Source: Crassaminicella profunda
GTDB lineage: Bacteria; Bacillota; Clostridia; Peptostreptococcales; Thermotaleaceae
Assembly: GCF_019884785.1 (NCBI RefSeq)
Contig: NZ_CP082326.1
Location: forward strand, 613,355-677,354
DNA: 64,000 nt
Reading direction: 5' to 3'
The position numbers were made by a program, and so were the translations under genes. The notes below the pieces were generated by a model. The model was not told where the DNA came from and did no database searches. It worked only from the letters and a program-made list of their open reading frames with translations. Numbering within the stretch: the first letter of the stretch is position 1; every line of letters starts with the position of its first letter. Positions 20,139 through 28,983 of this stretch are shown here, in pieces.

Positions 20139-20252
20139 TAAACTCTAAACTCCTTACGTAAGGAATTACAAGGGAGTGTATATAATAAGATTTTTAAAGG
20201 TGTTATGTGGGTGAAGAAGAGCTTAGACAAGAAAGACTATGTGTTAAGGAAA

Positions 20253-20293
20253 GAAGATAGAGTACTTCGTTATGGAGGAAATATCTTTTTTTA
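20253..20293 (+). repeat. Dispersed hairpin repeat, copy 4 (terminator-like)
   Basis: Nearly identical to copy 5, including the loop CGTTATGGAGG, with a seven-T run. It is 115 nt after the giant gene's stop. Confidence 0.8.
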
Positions 20294-20493
20294 TTTTTTA
20301 ACCAATAGTTAAGGATTAAGGATCACAAAACTTAGATTGAGTTACAAGATTGAAAGACAGGAGTTTCTAATATATTACATAAGTAGATATAGATATTTAG
20401 AGGGAAAAGTTATATAGCGAAACTGAAAAAAGGAAAATTGAATTGCTTTACTAGGGTAATTTTAGGTTATCATAAACGAAAATGAGACATTTA

Positions 20494-20522
20494 TTGACAA
20501 AATTCCTGGAAAAATGTAGTAT
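20494..20522 (+). promoter_or_regulatory. Sigma-A promoter of the second chemoreceptor
   Basis: Perfect -35 TTGACA (20494-20499), a 17-nt spacer and TAGTAT (20517-20522) followed by an AT-rich discriminator, 38 nt before the gene. Confidence 0.6.
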
Positions 20523-20560
20523 TATATATTGTATTGCAAAAATGAAAGGAGGAAATAAAT

Positions 20561-22564
20561 ATGAAAAGCTTAAAAACCAAATTAATTCTATACTTTTCTA
20601 TAATCGTTATTATAGGATGTAGCAGTTTGGCAATTATTTCTTATATTAATGGATCAAATGCATTACTAAATAGTGTTAAAAATAATTTGATCTTAATCTC
20701 ACAAGAGTCTTCACAAGTAATATCAGAAAGAATTAATACTGAAATGGAAAAATTAAAAGTAGTAGCTTCACAAAGTAGAATTACCAATCCCAATAATCCT
20801 ATTGAAGATAAGATGGATGTATTAAGAGAAGAAGCTAAAAGAAGCGGACATATTGTAATGGATATTGTCAATGTAGAGGGCGAAGGCATCGGAACAGATG
20901 GGAAAACATACGACTTAAGAGAGCGAGAGTATTTTAAAAGGGCGATTCAAGGTGAAACTGCAATTTCTGATTTGCTTGTAAGTAAAAGGAATCAGTCCTT
21001 AATCATTGTATATGCAACACCAATAAAATATAATGGAAAGATTACAGGTGTATTAGTTGCAGTACGTGATGGGAAAAACTTTAGCCAGATTATTTCAGAT
21101 ATAAAAATAGGTAAAACTGGATATGCTTATATAGTTAATCAAGAGGGGAAAATCGTTGCACATAAAGATGTAAATAAGGTTATTGAAGGCGGTGATATGT
21201 TAGAGGAATTAAAAAAAGATCAATCATTAAAAGATCTTAAAATATTAGTGAAAAAAATGATCGCTGGAGAAAAAGGAAGCGGAGAATACGATTATAAAGG
21301 AATTAATAAAATTATAGGATATGCACCTATTGCCCATACAAATTGGTCAATAGGGATTACAGCGCCAATAGAAGAAGTATTAGGTGAATTAAATACAATG
21401 AAACATTCAAATTTTATTACAGCACTGATTATACTCATCATCTCTATGATTAGTATATATTTTATGGGAAGCTCCATAGCAAAACCCATTCAAACATTGT
21501 CACTTATTATTGATCGGTTGGCAAAGTATGATTTGAGATTTGATGAAAAGAGTGAAGCCATTAAATACATGAAAAGGAAAGATGAGATTGGCAATATAAC
21601 CAATTCATTAGCAACCATGCAATTAAACTTCATTGATTTAGTTAAGAAAATAGCTGACGGTACCCATAAGGTAGAATCTTCTTCAGAGGAATTAACTGTT
21701 ACCTGCCAACAGTCAGCAATCGCTTCAGAAGAAGTAGCAAAGACTATTGAAGAAATTGCTAAAGGTGCTAATGATCAAGCAAGAGATACACAAGCTGGAT
21801 CTGAAAAAGCATATGCGTTAGGGAGTCTAATAGAGAAAAATCAGGGATATATGAAAAATGTAAATGATTCTTCTAGTAAGGTCGTTAAACTAATTGATGA
21901 AGGACTACTAATAATCAATGAACTGATTGAAAAAACCAATACAAGTGGAAACGCAGCAAAAGATATGTTTAATATGATTATGGAAACGAACAAAAGCACT
22001 AGTAAAATTGGAGAAGCTAGTACGGTAATTGCGTCTATTGCACAACAAACAAATTTACTAGCATTAAATGCTGCTATAGAAGCTGCAAGAGCAGGTGAAG
22101 CAGGTAAAGGATTTGCTGTTGTTGCAGAAGAAATAAGGAAGCTCGCAGAACAGTCAACATTATCAACAAAAGAGATTGATTTTGTGGTAAAAGAGTTAGT
22201 GAAAAATTCTAGTGATGCAGTAACAACCATGGAAAATGTATCAGGAATTGTAGGAAAACAAGTGGAAAGTGTAAAAGATACAGAGATAAAATATAAAGAG
22301 ATTGCACATGCAATAGAAGTGTCAGAAAAAGCCATTGAGAAATTAAATGTTGCAGGATCAGAAATGGAAAATAAAAAAACGGAGATACTAGATATCATTC
22401 AAAGCTTATCAGCTATTGCACAACAAAATGCTGCAGGAACAGAAGAAGCATCGGCTTCAACCGAAGAACAATCTGCTTCTACGGAAGAAATTGCAAATGC
22501 TAGTGAAGGACTTTCTGAGATTGCCCAAATATTGCAAGAATCTATATCTAAATTTAAGATATAA
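20561..22564 (+). CDS. Methyl-accepting chemotaxis protein with dCache sensor
   Basis: A 667-residue chemoreceptor. TM1 is at about 8-30. A double-Cache extracytoplasmic sensor (about 35-280) carries the typical strings [34 protein letters not shown] and [22 protein letters not shown]2 is at about 285-305, HAMP at about 306-362, and the signalling domain has [16 protein letters not shown] near 498-513. GGAGG lies 10 nt before the ATG. Double-Cache sensors often bind amino acids or other small ligands directly; the ligand here is unknown. It is only distantly similar to the receptor at 490. Confidence 0.94.
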   Translation: MKSLKTKLILYFSIIVIIGCSSLAIISYINGSNALLNSVKNNLILISQESSQVISERINTEMEKLKVVASQSRITNPNNPIEDKMDVLREEAKRSGHIVMDIVNVEGEGIGTDGKTYDLREREYFKRAIQGETAISDLLVSKRNQSLIIVYATPIKYNGKITGVLVAVRDGKNFSQIISDIKIGKTGYAYIVNQEGKIVAHKDVNKVIEGGDMLEELKKDQSLKDLKILVKKMIAGEKGSGEYDYKGINKIIGYAPIAHTNWSIGITAPIEEVLGELNTMKHSNFITALIILIISMISIYFMGSSIAKPIQTLSLIIDRLAKYDLRFDEKSEAIKYMKRKDEIGNITNSLATMQLNFIDLVKKIADGTHKVESSSEELTVTCQQSAIASEEVAKTIEEIAKGANDQARDTQAGSEKAYALGSLIEKNQGYMKNVNDSSSKVVKLIDEGLLIINELIEKTNTSGNAAKDMFNMIMETNKSTSKIGEASTVIASIAQQTNLLALNAAIEAARAGEAGKGFAVVAEEIRKLAEQSTLSTKEIDFVVKELVKNSSDAVTTMENVSGIVGKQVESVKDTEIKYKEIAHAIEVSEKAIEKLNVAGSEMENKKTEILDIIQSLSAIAQQNAAGTEEASASTEEQSASTEEIANASEGLSEIAQILQESISKFKI

Positions 22565-22600
22565 AATATTTTTATGGGATTAGGGGCCAATAGATTAAGA

Positions 22601-22663
22601 GGAAACGGTTCTTTGTCACATGTAAGAAATGATTATTTGAAATAAAAATATTGTACTTTCAGG
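22601..22663 (+). repeat. Extended upstream part of repeat copy 5
   Basis: This stretch matches 38488-38545 for most of its length: GGAACGGTTCTTTGTC, then ATGTAAGA, then AATAAAAATATTGTACTTT. It shows that the repeat unit is longer than the hairpin. The two copies follow unrelated genes. Confidence 0.7.
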
Positions 22664-22665
22664 AA

Positions 22666-22705
22666 GAAGATAGAGTACTTCGTTATGGAGGAAATATCTT
22701 TTTTT
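22666..22705 (+). repeat. Dispersed hairpin repeat, copy 5 (terminator-like)
   Basis: AAGATA with TATCTT and an uninterrupted T-run. The loop is the same as in copy 4. It lies about 100 nt after the second chemoreceptor. Confidence 0.8.
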
Positions 22706-22845
22706 GTTTTTACACTTATGAAAAAAGGATTCAATTAAATAATTGTTTTATTTATCTAAAATCAAATACAAAATAAAAAAGTTTACTAAAAATTTTTTAA
22801 ACAATACCAAAATATTGCTTATATCGGGAAATTTCGTATTTTTTG

Positions 22846-22874
22846 TTGACAGTCACTATTTTTTTCTATATTAT
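22846..22874 (+). promoter_or_regulatory. Strong sigma-A promoter of a small transcription unit
   Basis: TTGACA (22846-22851), a 17-nt spacer and TATTAT (22869-22874). It would drive a transcript of about 270 nt ending at the terminator at 23127-23156. Confidence 0.65.
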
Positions 22875-22927
22875 AAGTATTAATTTATTCGCAAAATTTA
22901 TAAATTTCAAACACGAAGGTGATTTTA

Positions 22928-23074
22928 ATGTTAGAGCAAATGAGAAAAAATTTAAAATTGAATATATATTATTTTAACGATCATTTTAGCTGGGGCTTTT
23001 ACTTTTTTAGCGCTTGTTTCTTTGCATACAAAAATAATATATATCATTCTCTAAAGAGTCCTTCTAGAATATAA
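22928..23074 (+). pseudogene. Small hydrophobic peptide gene, apparently frameshifted
   Basis: ATG 22928 follows GAAGGTGAT. The zero frame gives a 48-residue product with no sensible hydrophobic pattern after MLEQMRKNLKLNIY. Skipping one base in the run around 22967-22973 gives instead ILTIILAGAFTFLALVSLHT and a stop at 23052-23054, a single-helix membrane peptide of about 41 residues. The gene has its own promoter and terminator, so it is either a broken small membrane protein (possibly a type I toxin-like peptide) or a non-coding RNA with incidental frames. Confidence 0.45.
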
Positions 23075-23126
23075 ATAGAACCTTCGTAAAAATGATTTTG
23101 AAATGATCAGAATCTATTTTTTATAA

Positions 23127-23156
23127 AAGAGACTCATTAGAATGGGTCTTTTTTTT
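23127..23156 (+). terminator. Intrinsic terminator of the small transcription unit
   Basis: AGACTCATT pairs with AATGGGTCT (one T-G pair) across a two-base loop, followed by a run of T. Confidence 0.75.
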
Positions 23157-23203
23157 ATATAGAATTATCAAGAGATCTCTATTTATGACATGTCACCAAA
23201 ATA

Positions 23204-23234
23204 TTTTAAATAGGTGTGTACAGCCTATTTAAAA
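23204..23234 (+). promoter_or_regulatory. Inverted repeat before the SSS symporter gene
   Basis: TTTTAAATAGG and CCTATTTAAAA form 11-bp arms around TGTGTACAG, about 17 nt before the ribosome binding site. It could be an operator or a leader hairpin. A separate palindrome TGACATGTCA lies at 23186-23195. Confidence 0.4.
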
Positions 23235-23263
23235 AACTAAAAAATATTGAAGAGGTGAACAAG

Positions 23264-24658
23264 ATGAATATACCATTAATCATTGTTTTATGTTATATAA
23301 TTGCTTTGTTTGTTATAAGTGCTTATGCTAAAAAGCTAGCTACAAGTGGATCAGAAGGCTTTATGCTGGCAGGTAGAAAGCTGACCACTCCTTTGATTGC
23401 TGTTACTGTTACGGGTCTTGCCATAGGTGGTGCATCAACCATTGGTGTTGCAGAAAGAGCTTATGATGTGGGATTAGCTGCTGGATGGTACAATGTAGCC
23501 TGGGGAGCAGGGGCTGTAGTTATGGGGCTGGTTGCAGCAGGAAAATATAGAAAGCTGAATGTCTCTACTCTTCCAGAACTCTTTGAAAAATTTTATGATA
23601 CAAAGGGTCGAATCATCTGTGTACTTAGTCAAATCGTCATACTACTAGTCATTACTTCTTTACAATATGTTGCAGGAGGAGCCATCCTTACATCCTTATT
23701 GCCGGACATATTTACTTTAAAATCTGGAATGATTATGAGTGCGGCAGTTTTTATAGGAATTACTTTTATAGGCGGTATGTGGTCTGCAGGACTTTCTAAT
23801 ATATTAAATGTAGCTTTAATCTATATAGGGATTATATTTTCTGCTGTTGCTACAATTTCTTCCCAAGGAGGACTCAGGAATATTGCATTAAAGATTCCGT
23901 CTGATGTTGCATATCTACATCCTATAAAGGGCTTAGGGTTAGCGGTTATCATGGGATGGTTTGCTGTTATGATTACACAAACCCTATCATTACAAGCAAC
24001 TGTTCAGATTGCTTGTGGTGCAAAGGATGAAAAAAATGCTAAGAGAGGATTTATTTTAGGTGGATTATTAATGCTTCCTATAGGTTTTTTAGCAGCCCTT
24101 ATGGGGATTGCTGCAAAGGCTGCTTATCCTGATATAAGTGCCACTATGGCACTTCCTAAGATTATCATGTCATTAAATCCTGTAATGGCAGGGGTTACTT
24201 TAGCAGCACTTTGGGCAGCTGACGTTTCAACGGCATGTAATTTACTTTTAGGGACTTCAACATTATTTTCACAGGATATCTATAAGCGTTTTATCAATCC
24301 AGATATTGACGATAAAAGATTTATGATTGTGAGCAAAATTACTGTAGTCATACTTGGGATCATGACTTTTATATTATCACTGACCATAGTAGGAATCCTT
24401 AAAACATTACTAGTTGCCCTTAGTCTAACTACAGCATTTACTGTAACCTTCTTATTTACAATATTTGCACCAGGATTATGCAGAAAGCACTCTGCATTTT
24501 ATACTACCGTAGTAGGTATACTAGTACTAGTATTATGGACTTTTGTGCCTTCCATAAGAATATTTTCACATGTGATCTACTTAGAATGGATTGTTTGTAT
24601 AGGAACATTTTTAACGGTTGCTGTTTTTGATTCAGCAAAGATTCCTGATTTAGCTTAG
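23264..24658 (+). CDS. Sodium:solute symporter (SSS family)
   Basis: A 464-residue membrane transporter with about 12-13 helices. The core TVTGLAIGGASTIGVAERAY and AAGWYNVAWGAGAVVMG match the SSS family, which moves sugars, amino acids, pantothenate or other solutes with sodium. It starts at 23264, 7 nt after AGAGGTG; the in-frame upstream GTG at 23216 lies inside the inverted repeat. The next gene is an aminotransferase 32 nt downstream, so an amino-acid-like substrate is plausible but not shown. Confidence 0.9.
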   Translation: MNIPLIIVLCYIIALFVISAYAKKLATSGSEGFMLAGRKLTTPLIAVTVTGLAIGGASTIGVAERAYDVGLAAGWYNVAWGAGAVVMGLVAAGKYRKLNVSTLPELFEKFYDTKGRIICVLSQIVILLVITSLQYVAGGAILTSLLPDIFTLKSGMIMSAAVFIGITFIGGMWSAGLSNILNVALIYIGIIFSAVATISSQGGLRNIALKIPSDVAYLHPIKGLGLAVIMGWFAVMITQTLSLQATVQIACGAKDEKNAKRGFILGGLLMLPIGFLAALMGIAAKAAYPDISATMALPKIIMSLNPVMAGVTLAALWAADVSTACNLLLGTSTLFSQDIYKRFINPDIDDKRFMIVSKITVVILGIMTFILSLTIVGILKTLLVALSLTTAFTVTFLFTIFAPGLCRKHSAFYTTVVGILVLVLWTFVPSIRIFSHVIYLEWIVCIGTFLTVAVFDSAKIPDLA

Positions 24659-24690
24659 TATTAAAATTATGAATAATAAGGGGTGTTGTT

Positions 24691-25878
24691 ATGTTTTCAG
24701 AAAAAATAGTAAATAATTTAAAAAAATCTTCTTGGATTAGAGCCATGTTTGAGGAAGGGGCAAAACTTGTAGAAAAGTATGGAGTAGAGAATGTATATGA
24801 TTATAGTCTTGGAAATCCCTATGCAGAACCTCCAAAAGAGGTGATAGAATCAATGAAAACCCATGTATTAAGTGATGAGGCGGGACTTCATAGATATATG
24901 AATAATGCAGGATATCCAGAAGTAAGAGAAAAAATCGCAAAAGCTATACAAAAAGAAAGTGGCGTTGAGCTTTCAAAGGATCATGTTGTTATGACTGTAG
25001 GGGCAGCAGGGGGATTAAATGTTGTCTTTAAAGCCATTTTGAACCCAGAAGATGAGGTGATTGTTTTTGCACCCTATTTTGTAGAATATAATTTTTATGT
25101 GGATAATCATGGTGGAAAAACAGTAGTGGTGCCACCAGATACATCAACCTTTGAACCAGATTTAAAAAAGTTTGAAGAAAGTATTACTAAAAAGACAAAG
25201 GCCATCATTATTAATACACCGAATAATCCAACAGGGGTCATATATAGTGAGGAAACGTTAAAAAATATCAAAAGAATCATAGAAATGAAAGAAAAGGAAT
25301 ATAATACAACCCTATTTGTGTTGAGTGACCAACCCTACAAAAAAATCATTTATGATGATGCTCGCCCATCAAGTATGCTTTCAATTTTTACGAATGCAAT
25401 CATAGTGGATTCCTTTAGTAAGTCATTAGGTCTTGCAGGACAGAGGATAGGCTATATTGCCGTAAGCAGTAAAATTAAAGAGGTAGATATCCTTATAAAT
25501 GCCTTAAGTTTTTGCAATCGAACTTTGGGGTTTGTAAATGCTCCAGGATTATTCCAAAAAGTTGTTGCTGATGCACTAGAAGCAGAGGTAAATGTGGAAG
25601 AATATAAAAAAAGAAGAGACTTTTTATATGAAAATCTTACAAAATTAGGATTTGAGTGTGTAAAACCACAGGGAGCATTTTATCTTTTTCCTAAAGCACC
25701 TATAGCAGATGATGTAGAATTTGTTAAAAGAGCTATTAAGTATAATTTATTGCTTGTACCAGGAAGTGGTTTTGGCTGCCCAGGATATTTTAGAATTTCT
25801 TATTGTGTAAAGTTTGACATGATTGAAAGGTCTATTCCTGCTTTTGAAAAATTAATGAAGGAGTGTTTAGCTGTTTAG
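24691..25878 (+). CDS. Pyridoxal-phosphate aminotransferase, class I/II
   Basis: A 395-residue fold-type I aminotransferase. Visible are the PLP-pocket strings YDYSLGNPYAEPP, NTPNNPTGVIYSEETL (Asn and Pro of the substrate site), SDQPYKKIIYDD (Asp/Tyr), SFSKSLGLAGQRIGY (Schiff-base lysine) and, near the C-terminus, FRISYC (carboxylate-binding Arg). It is probably co-transcribed with the upstream symporter. Substrate is unassigned; the family includes aspartate and aromatic aminotransferases. Confidence 0.9.
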   Translation: MFSEKIVNNLKKSSWIRAMFEEGAKLVEKYGVENVYDYSLGNPYAEPPKEVIESMKTHVLSDEAGLHRYMNNAGYPEVREKIAKAIQKESGVELSKDHVVMTVGAAGGLNVVFKAILNPEDEVIVFAPYFVEYNFYVDNHGGKTVVVPPDTSTFEPDLKKFEESITKKTKAIIINTPNNPTGVIYSEETLKNIKRIIEMKEKEYNTTLFVLSDQPYKKIIYDDARPSSMLSIFTNAIIVDSFSKSLGLAGQRIGYIAVSSKIKEVDILINALSFCNRTLGFVNAPGLFQKVVADALEAEVNVEEYKKRRDFLYENLTKLGFECVKPQGAFYLFPKAPIADDVEFVKRAIKYNLLLVPGSGFGCPGYFRISYCVKFDMIERSIPAFEKLMKECLAV

Positions 25879-25907
25879 AGGTCCTGGACTATAAATGTCC
25901 TGGACCT
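25879..25907. terminator. Hairpin between convergent genes
   Basis: AGGTCCTGGAC and GTCCTGGACCT pair with one central mismatch around TATAAAT. It lies just after the aminotransferase stop and overlaps the last codons of the minus-strand AI-2E family gene. The T-tract is weak on both sides. Confidence 0.5.
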
Positions 25908-26986
25908 TTCCTTTCAACAAAATCATCCACATAAATTTTAATCACAGCCATAATAGGAATTCCTAAAATCATACCTAGTATTCCAAAGAATCCTCCTCCT
26001 AAAGCTACTGAGAGGATGGCTAAAAAAGGATTCATACCAACCTTTCCTCCAGTTAGTTTTGGATCTAGGTACCATCCGTCAAACTGCTGAAGAAGGATTA
26101 AAAAAATCAAAAGCCATAGAGCTGTCATGGGACTATAAAATAAATTAATCACACAAGCAATACTCATTCCGATAAAAGGACCCACATAGGGAATCATGTT
26201 GGTAATTCCTACGATTAATGCTAAAAGGAGGGCATATTTAGCCTTTAAAAAAAGCATACCCATAAAAGCAATACTACCAATAATTGCAGAATCTAATGAT
26301 TTAGCTCCTATGTAGATGACAATCATTTTGTGAAGGGTTTTTCCAAAGCTTAAGAGACGATCTCCATTTTCTTTTTTCAGTAAAATATAAGTAAGTTTTT
26401 TACCAAATAAAGCAAACTTCTCTTTATCAAATAGGACATAAATAGAAATAATAAATCCTATCAATGTACTTAAAAAAGAAGCTGTAAAGGAAAGGGTTCC
26501 TTTTAATAGAATATCTAATGTATTCATCAAAACATTGCTTAGCTTTGGTATGTACGATCTTACATTATTTTGAACCACCTCAGATAAATGTCCTACGTCT
26601 AATAATTTGTTGTTTTCTACCAACTGGTCAAAATAATTTTGTGCAGTAGTTGAAAACTTTGGGATATTCTTAAAAAGATCTAAAATACTATTTGTAATAA
26701 TAGGGAAGATAAAGCTTATGAAAATGAGGATTACCCCAATGATGCCCATGTATGTAATAAATATACTTTGCCCTCTTTTTAACTTAAATCTTTTTTCTAA
26801 AAAAGAGATGGCTGGACTTAATATATAAGCTACCAAAAAAGAGATGATAAAAGGATAGATGAGCTTTATAAATTGATTGAGCTTCATTCTTACTATATCA
26901 AAATGATCAATGAATTTGATGCCTATATAGGAAATAATGATGACTAATATCATATTGAAATAATGACTTTTTCTATAATGTTTCAA
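25889..26986 (-). CDS. AI-2E family transporter
   Basis: A 365-residue polytopic membrane protein of the PF01594 family (YdgG/TqsA/YtvI type). Typical strings are FLVAYILSPAISFLEKR, ITNMIPYVGPFIGMSIACVI, LLLQQFDGWYLDPKLTG and FGILGMILGIPIMAVIKI. Members export AI-2 or sodium ions or are of unknown role, so the family name should not be read as proof of quorum signalling. It starts at TTG 26986 behind AAGGAGG. Confidence 0.92.
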   Translation of the reverse strand: MKHYRKSHYFNMILVIIISYIGIKFIDHFDIVRMKLNQFIKLIYPFIISFLVAYILSPAISFLEKRFKLKRGQSIFITYMGIIGVILIFISFIFPIITNSILDLFKNIPKFSTTAQNYFDQLVENNKLLDVGHLSEVVQNNVRSYIPKLSNVLMNTLDILLKGTLSFTASFLSTLIGFIISIYVLFDKEKFALFGKKLTYILLKKENGDRLLSFGKTLHKMIVIYIGAKSLDSAIIGSIAFMGMLFLKAKYALLLALIVGITNMIPYVGPFIGMSIACVINLFYSPMTALWLLIFLILLQQFDGWYLDPKLTGGKVGMNPFLAILSVALGGGFFGILGMILGIPIMAVIKIYVDDFVERKGPGHL

Positions 26987-27017
26987 CGACTTTCCTCCTT
27001 TTTTATGTTGTTTTTAG

Positions 27018-27135
27018 AAAACTTCTTTGTGGTTTTTGCTGTATTGATTTTTGCTTTATAAAATAATCTTCTCAAAATAATCTTTATAATATACATATTT
27101 TATCATGAACTTATGATCATGGCTATAAAACCTGC
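27018..27135 (-). pseudogene. Scar of a deleted phosphodiester-glycosidase paralogue
   Basis: Two blocks match the gene at 47181-48290 and its leader, in the same order and strand. 27073-27135 aligns with the leader 48304-48370, sharing CTTTATAATATACATATT and CTATAAA. 27018-27070 aligns with the coding stretch 47413-47463, sharing GCTGTATTGATTTT. Read on the minus strand the second block still encodes FYKAKINTAK, against FYEAKINTAK in the intact gene. The simplest reading is an old duplicate that lost most of its coding region by internal deletion. Confidence 0.6.
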
Positions 27136-27168
27136 TACAAAGATATTGATAACTAGAGGATATAATAA

Positions 27169-27202
27169 AAGACAAGTCAATCTAAAAATTGACTTGTCTC
27201 TT
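27169..27202 (-). terminator. Intrinsic terminator of the C69 dipeptidase gene
   Basis: AGACAAGTCAAT and ATTGACTTGTCT form a 12-bp perfect stem with a short loop. On the minus strand it is followed by TTTATTATAT. It lies 20 nt after the stop codon. Confidence 0.75.
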
Positions 27203-27221
27203 ATTACTAGTAGAGAGTTGA

Positions 27222-28718
27222 TTATTTTTCTTCCATGCTACTTGCTACAAATGGACCTCCTAATTTTTTAGCTGTACGTCCATTACGATCCATTATAAAG
27301 AATAGTAATTCATCATAAAGGTCATCTGCATCTTTGCAAGCTTTCTCTGCAATATCCATATGTAATTTAGTTACATAATCCTTAGCTTCTTTTGGACTCT
27401 TTTCATAAAGAGTAATCATCTTTTTCTCAGCTTTTGTCATATCTTTATATAAGGCTTCTTCATAGTTTTTCCAATAATCTCTTACACCTTGTCCATAGAA
27501 AGGTCTATTTTGTTCTGCTAAAGCACAAATTCTCTTGAATTTCCAATATGCACCATCGTAGTTAGGATCATCACCATCTACTTGGTAAGCTTTATAAGTA
27601 TCTTGGATTCCACTAAAGTTTGGAAGGAATACAGAATGTTCAGAATTACCGAAAGCTAACCACTGAAGTGCTGAGATTTCAGCTGGATAATTATCTTTAA
27701 CTTGGATTACATGTATTTGAGATTGACGTTCTACACCGATTACACGAAGATCTTTATTCTCTGGAAGAGAAGCATCATACTTAGTACCTTCATAACGGTT
27801 ACGTAGTACATCCATAACATCTAGAGCAGAAACTTTTTTGTCTGGATTATAGAAGAATGGATAATAAGTATCTGTTTGATAATCTCCTACACTAGATGGA
27901 GCCAGTAAACGATGTCCTATCCATGTACGCATGTTAGAATAATCTTCTCTTGGTTCTCCAAAAGTTGCAGCAAGATTTACTTTACCATCTATTTTAGTTG
28001 TCCATCCATTTTTATCAGCAGTAGTAAATAAATCCTTATGGAACATGACATTTTCTTTATCAGTTGTGTCTAAATCTTGGATCATAAATTGATTTCCAAA
28101 AACAGCAACTTTATCAGTTGGCATTTTTTTAGCAGCCCATAAATGTCCACTATAAACTTCAAATACCCAAGCTTCCTTTTGATCAGCAAGCATTACGATA
28201 TTTCCTTCTTCTGAACCGTAAGTTTCAACTAAGTTTGCTAAAAGCTTAACCCCTTCTTTTGCAGTCTTAGCAGTTGAAGCTACGACACCAGGAAGAATAG
28301 ATTCACGTAAACTTCCTTCAACATATGGATCTACTTCTAAAACGTTTTCCTTAGGGGATGCAGAAACGGTTGCACTAATAGATAATCCATATTCATTTGT
28401 GCAAGCTCCAAAATAAGGGCCATCTCCACAGGTTGTAGAATCTGGAACGATTGTGTACTTGAAAGTAGTATCTGGTAATTTGTAAGAAAATCCGTTAACA
28501 TCATCAATTGTACGACCAGGTACGTTTTCCACTCTCTCAACAACTTTAAACATCTTGTTGTAAGCACCTGTACCTTGATCTTCACTTCTTGCTAAGATTG
28601 TACTTCCATCTGCACTTACATCTTTCCCTACATAAACAGCAGTACAAGCAAATGCACTAGTAGTACTTAGGAGTAATGCCATGATTAGAGTAAATGCAAC
28701 GATTTTAAAATTTTTCAT
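27222..28718 (-). CDS. C69-family dipeptidase, secreted
   Basis: A 498-residue peptidase of the dipeptidase A / U34-C69 family. A signal peptide (1-24) ends in TTSAFA, which places the nucleophile Cys25 at the mature N-terminus: CTAVYVGKDVSADGSTILAR. In this Ntn-hydrolase family the N-terminal Cys becomes active after processing. Other family strings are SISATVSASP, GNQFMI and MRTWIGHRLLAP. It may act in or outside the cell envelope on short peptides, which fits the peptide importer elsewhere in the window. AAAGGAGGAAG precedes the ATG. Confidence 0.92.
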   Translation of the reverse strand: MKNFKIVAFTLIMALLLSTTSAFACTAVYVGKDVSADGSTILARSEDQGTGAYNKMFKVVERVENVPGRTIDDVNGFSYKLPDTTFKYTIVPDSTTCGDGPYFGACTNEYGLSISATVSASPKENVLEVDPYVEGSLRESILPGVVASTAKTAKEGVKLLANLVETYGSEEGNIVMLADQKEAWVFEVYSGHLWAAKKMPTDKVAVFGNQFMIQDLDTTDKENVMFHKDLFTTADKNGWTTKIDGKVNLAATFGEPREDYSNMRTWIGHRLLAPSSVGDYQTDTYYPFFYNPDKKVSALDVMDVLRNRYEGTKYDASLPENKDLRVIGVERQSQIHVIQVKDNYPAEISALQWLAFGNSEHSVFLPNFSGIQDTYKAYQVDGDDPNYDGAYWKFKRICALAEQNRPFYGQGVRDYWKNYEEALYKDMTKAEKKMITLYEKSPKEAKDYVTKLHMDIAEKACKDADDLYDELLFFIMDRNGRTAKKLGGPFVASSMEEK

Positions 28719-28772
28719 AATCTTCCTCCTTTAAACTATAATGTAATATTTTCCCGTCGATTTAAATTATAA

Positions 28773-28817
28773 CATGGCTATAATGAATTCGCTAGTCCCA
28801 ATTATATAGTAGCCATG
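28773..28817. promoter_or_regulatory. Inverted repeat between divergent dipeptidase and AraC-type genes
   Basis: CATGGCTA (28773-28780) and TAGCCATG (28810-28817) are perfect 8-bp arms 29 nt apart. The position suits a control site shared by the two divergent genes; no regulator is known. Confidence 0.3.
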
Positions 28818-28855
28818 GCAAGGATATAAAAATCTTGTTTATTTAAAATTTATTT

Positions 28856-28896
28856 GAGAAGAGAGTACTTCTGAGGGGGAGGAACATATTTATTGT
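28856..28896 (+). repeat. Dispersed hairpin repeat, copy 6 (degenerate)
   Basis: It shares the core GAGTACTTCTGAGGGGGAGG with copy 7, but the outer stem is damaged (GAAGAG instead of AAGATA; CATATTT instead of ATATCTT). It lies between divergent genes, so it does not terminate a plus-strand gene. Confidence 0.7.
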
Positions 28897-28983
28897 TATT
28901 GAAAAATATATGGATGAGAAATTGATAGCTCATATGATATATTAAATGAAAGGCATCTAAGAAGTTTTAGGAGATGAGATTGA

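Larger units (their letters stand above)
20139..20560. other. Intergenic region after the giant gene
   Basis: A 422-nt gap. A 14-nt palindrome TCCTTACGTAAGGA (20151-20164) follows the stop codon, hairpin repeat copy 4 lies at 20253-20293, and the promoter of the second chemoreceptor is at 20494-20522. No gene is evident in the rest. Confidence 0.6.
22565..23263. other. 699-nt intergenic region with repeat and independent small transcription unit
   Basis: In order it holds a REP-like stretch (22601-22663) shared with 38488-38545, hairpin copy 5, an AT-rich stretch with nothing recognisable, a strong promoter (22846-22874), a frame-broken small peptide gene, a terminator (23127-23156), and an 11-bp inverted repeat (23204-23234) before the symporter. 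Confidence 0.65.

Noticed and set aside
25889-26986. Quorum-sensing role for the AI-2E family protein
   Set aside because: The family name is historical; there is no luxS or lsr gene nearby, and members include sodium or unknown transporters.
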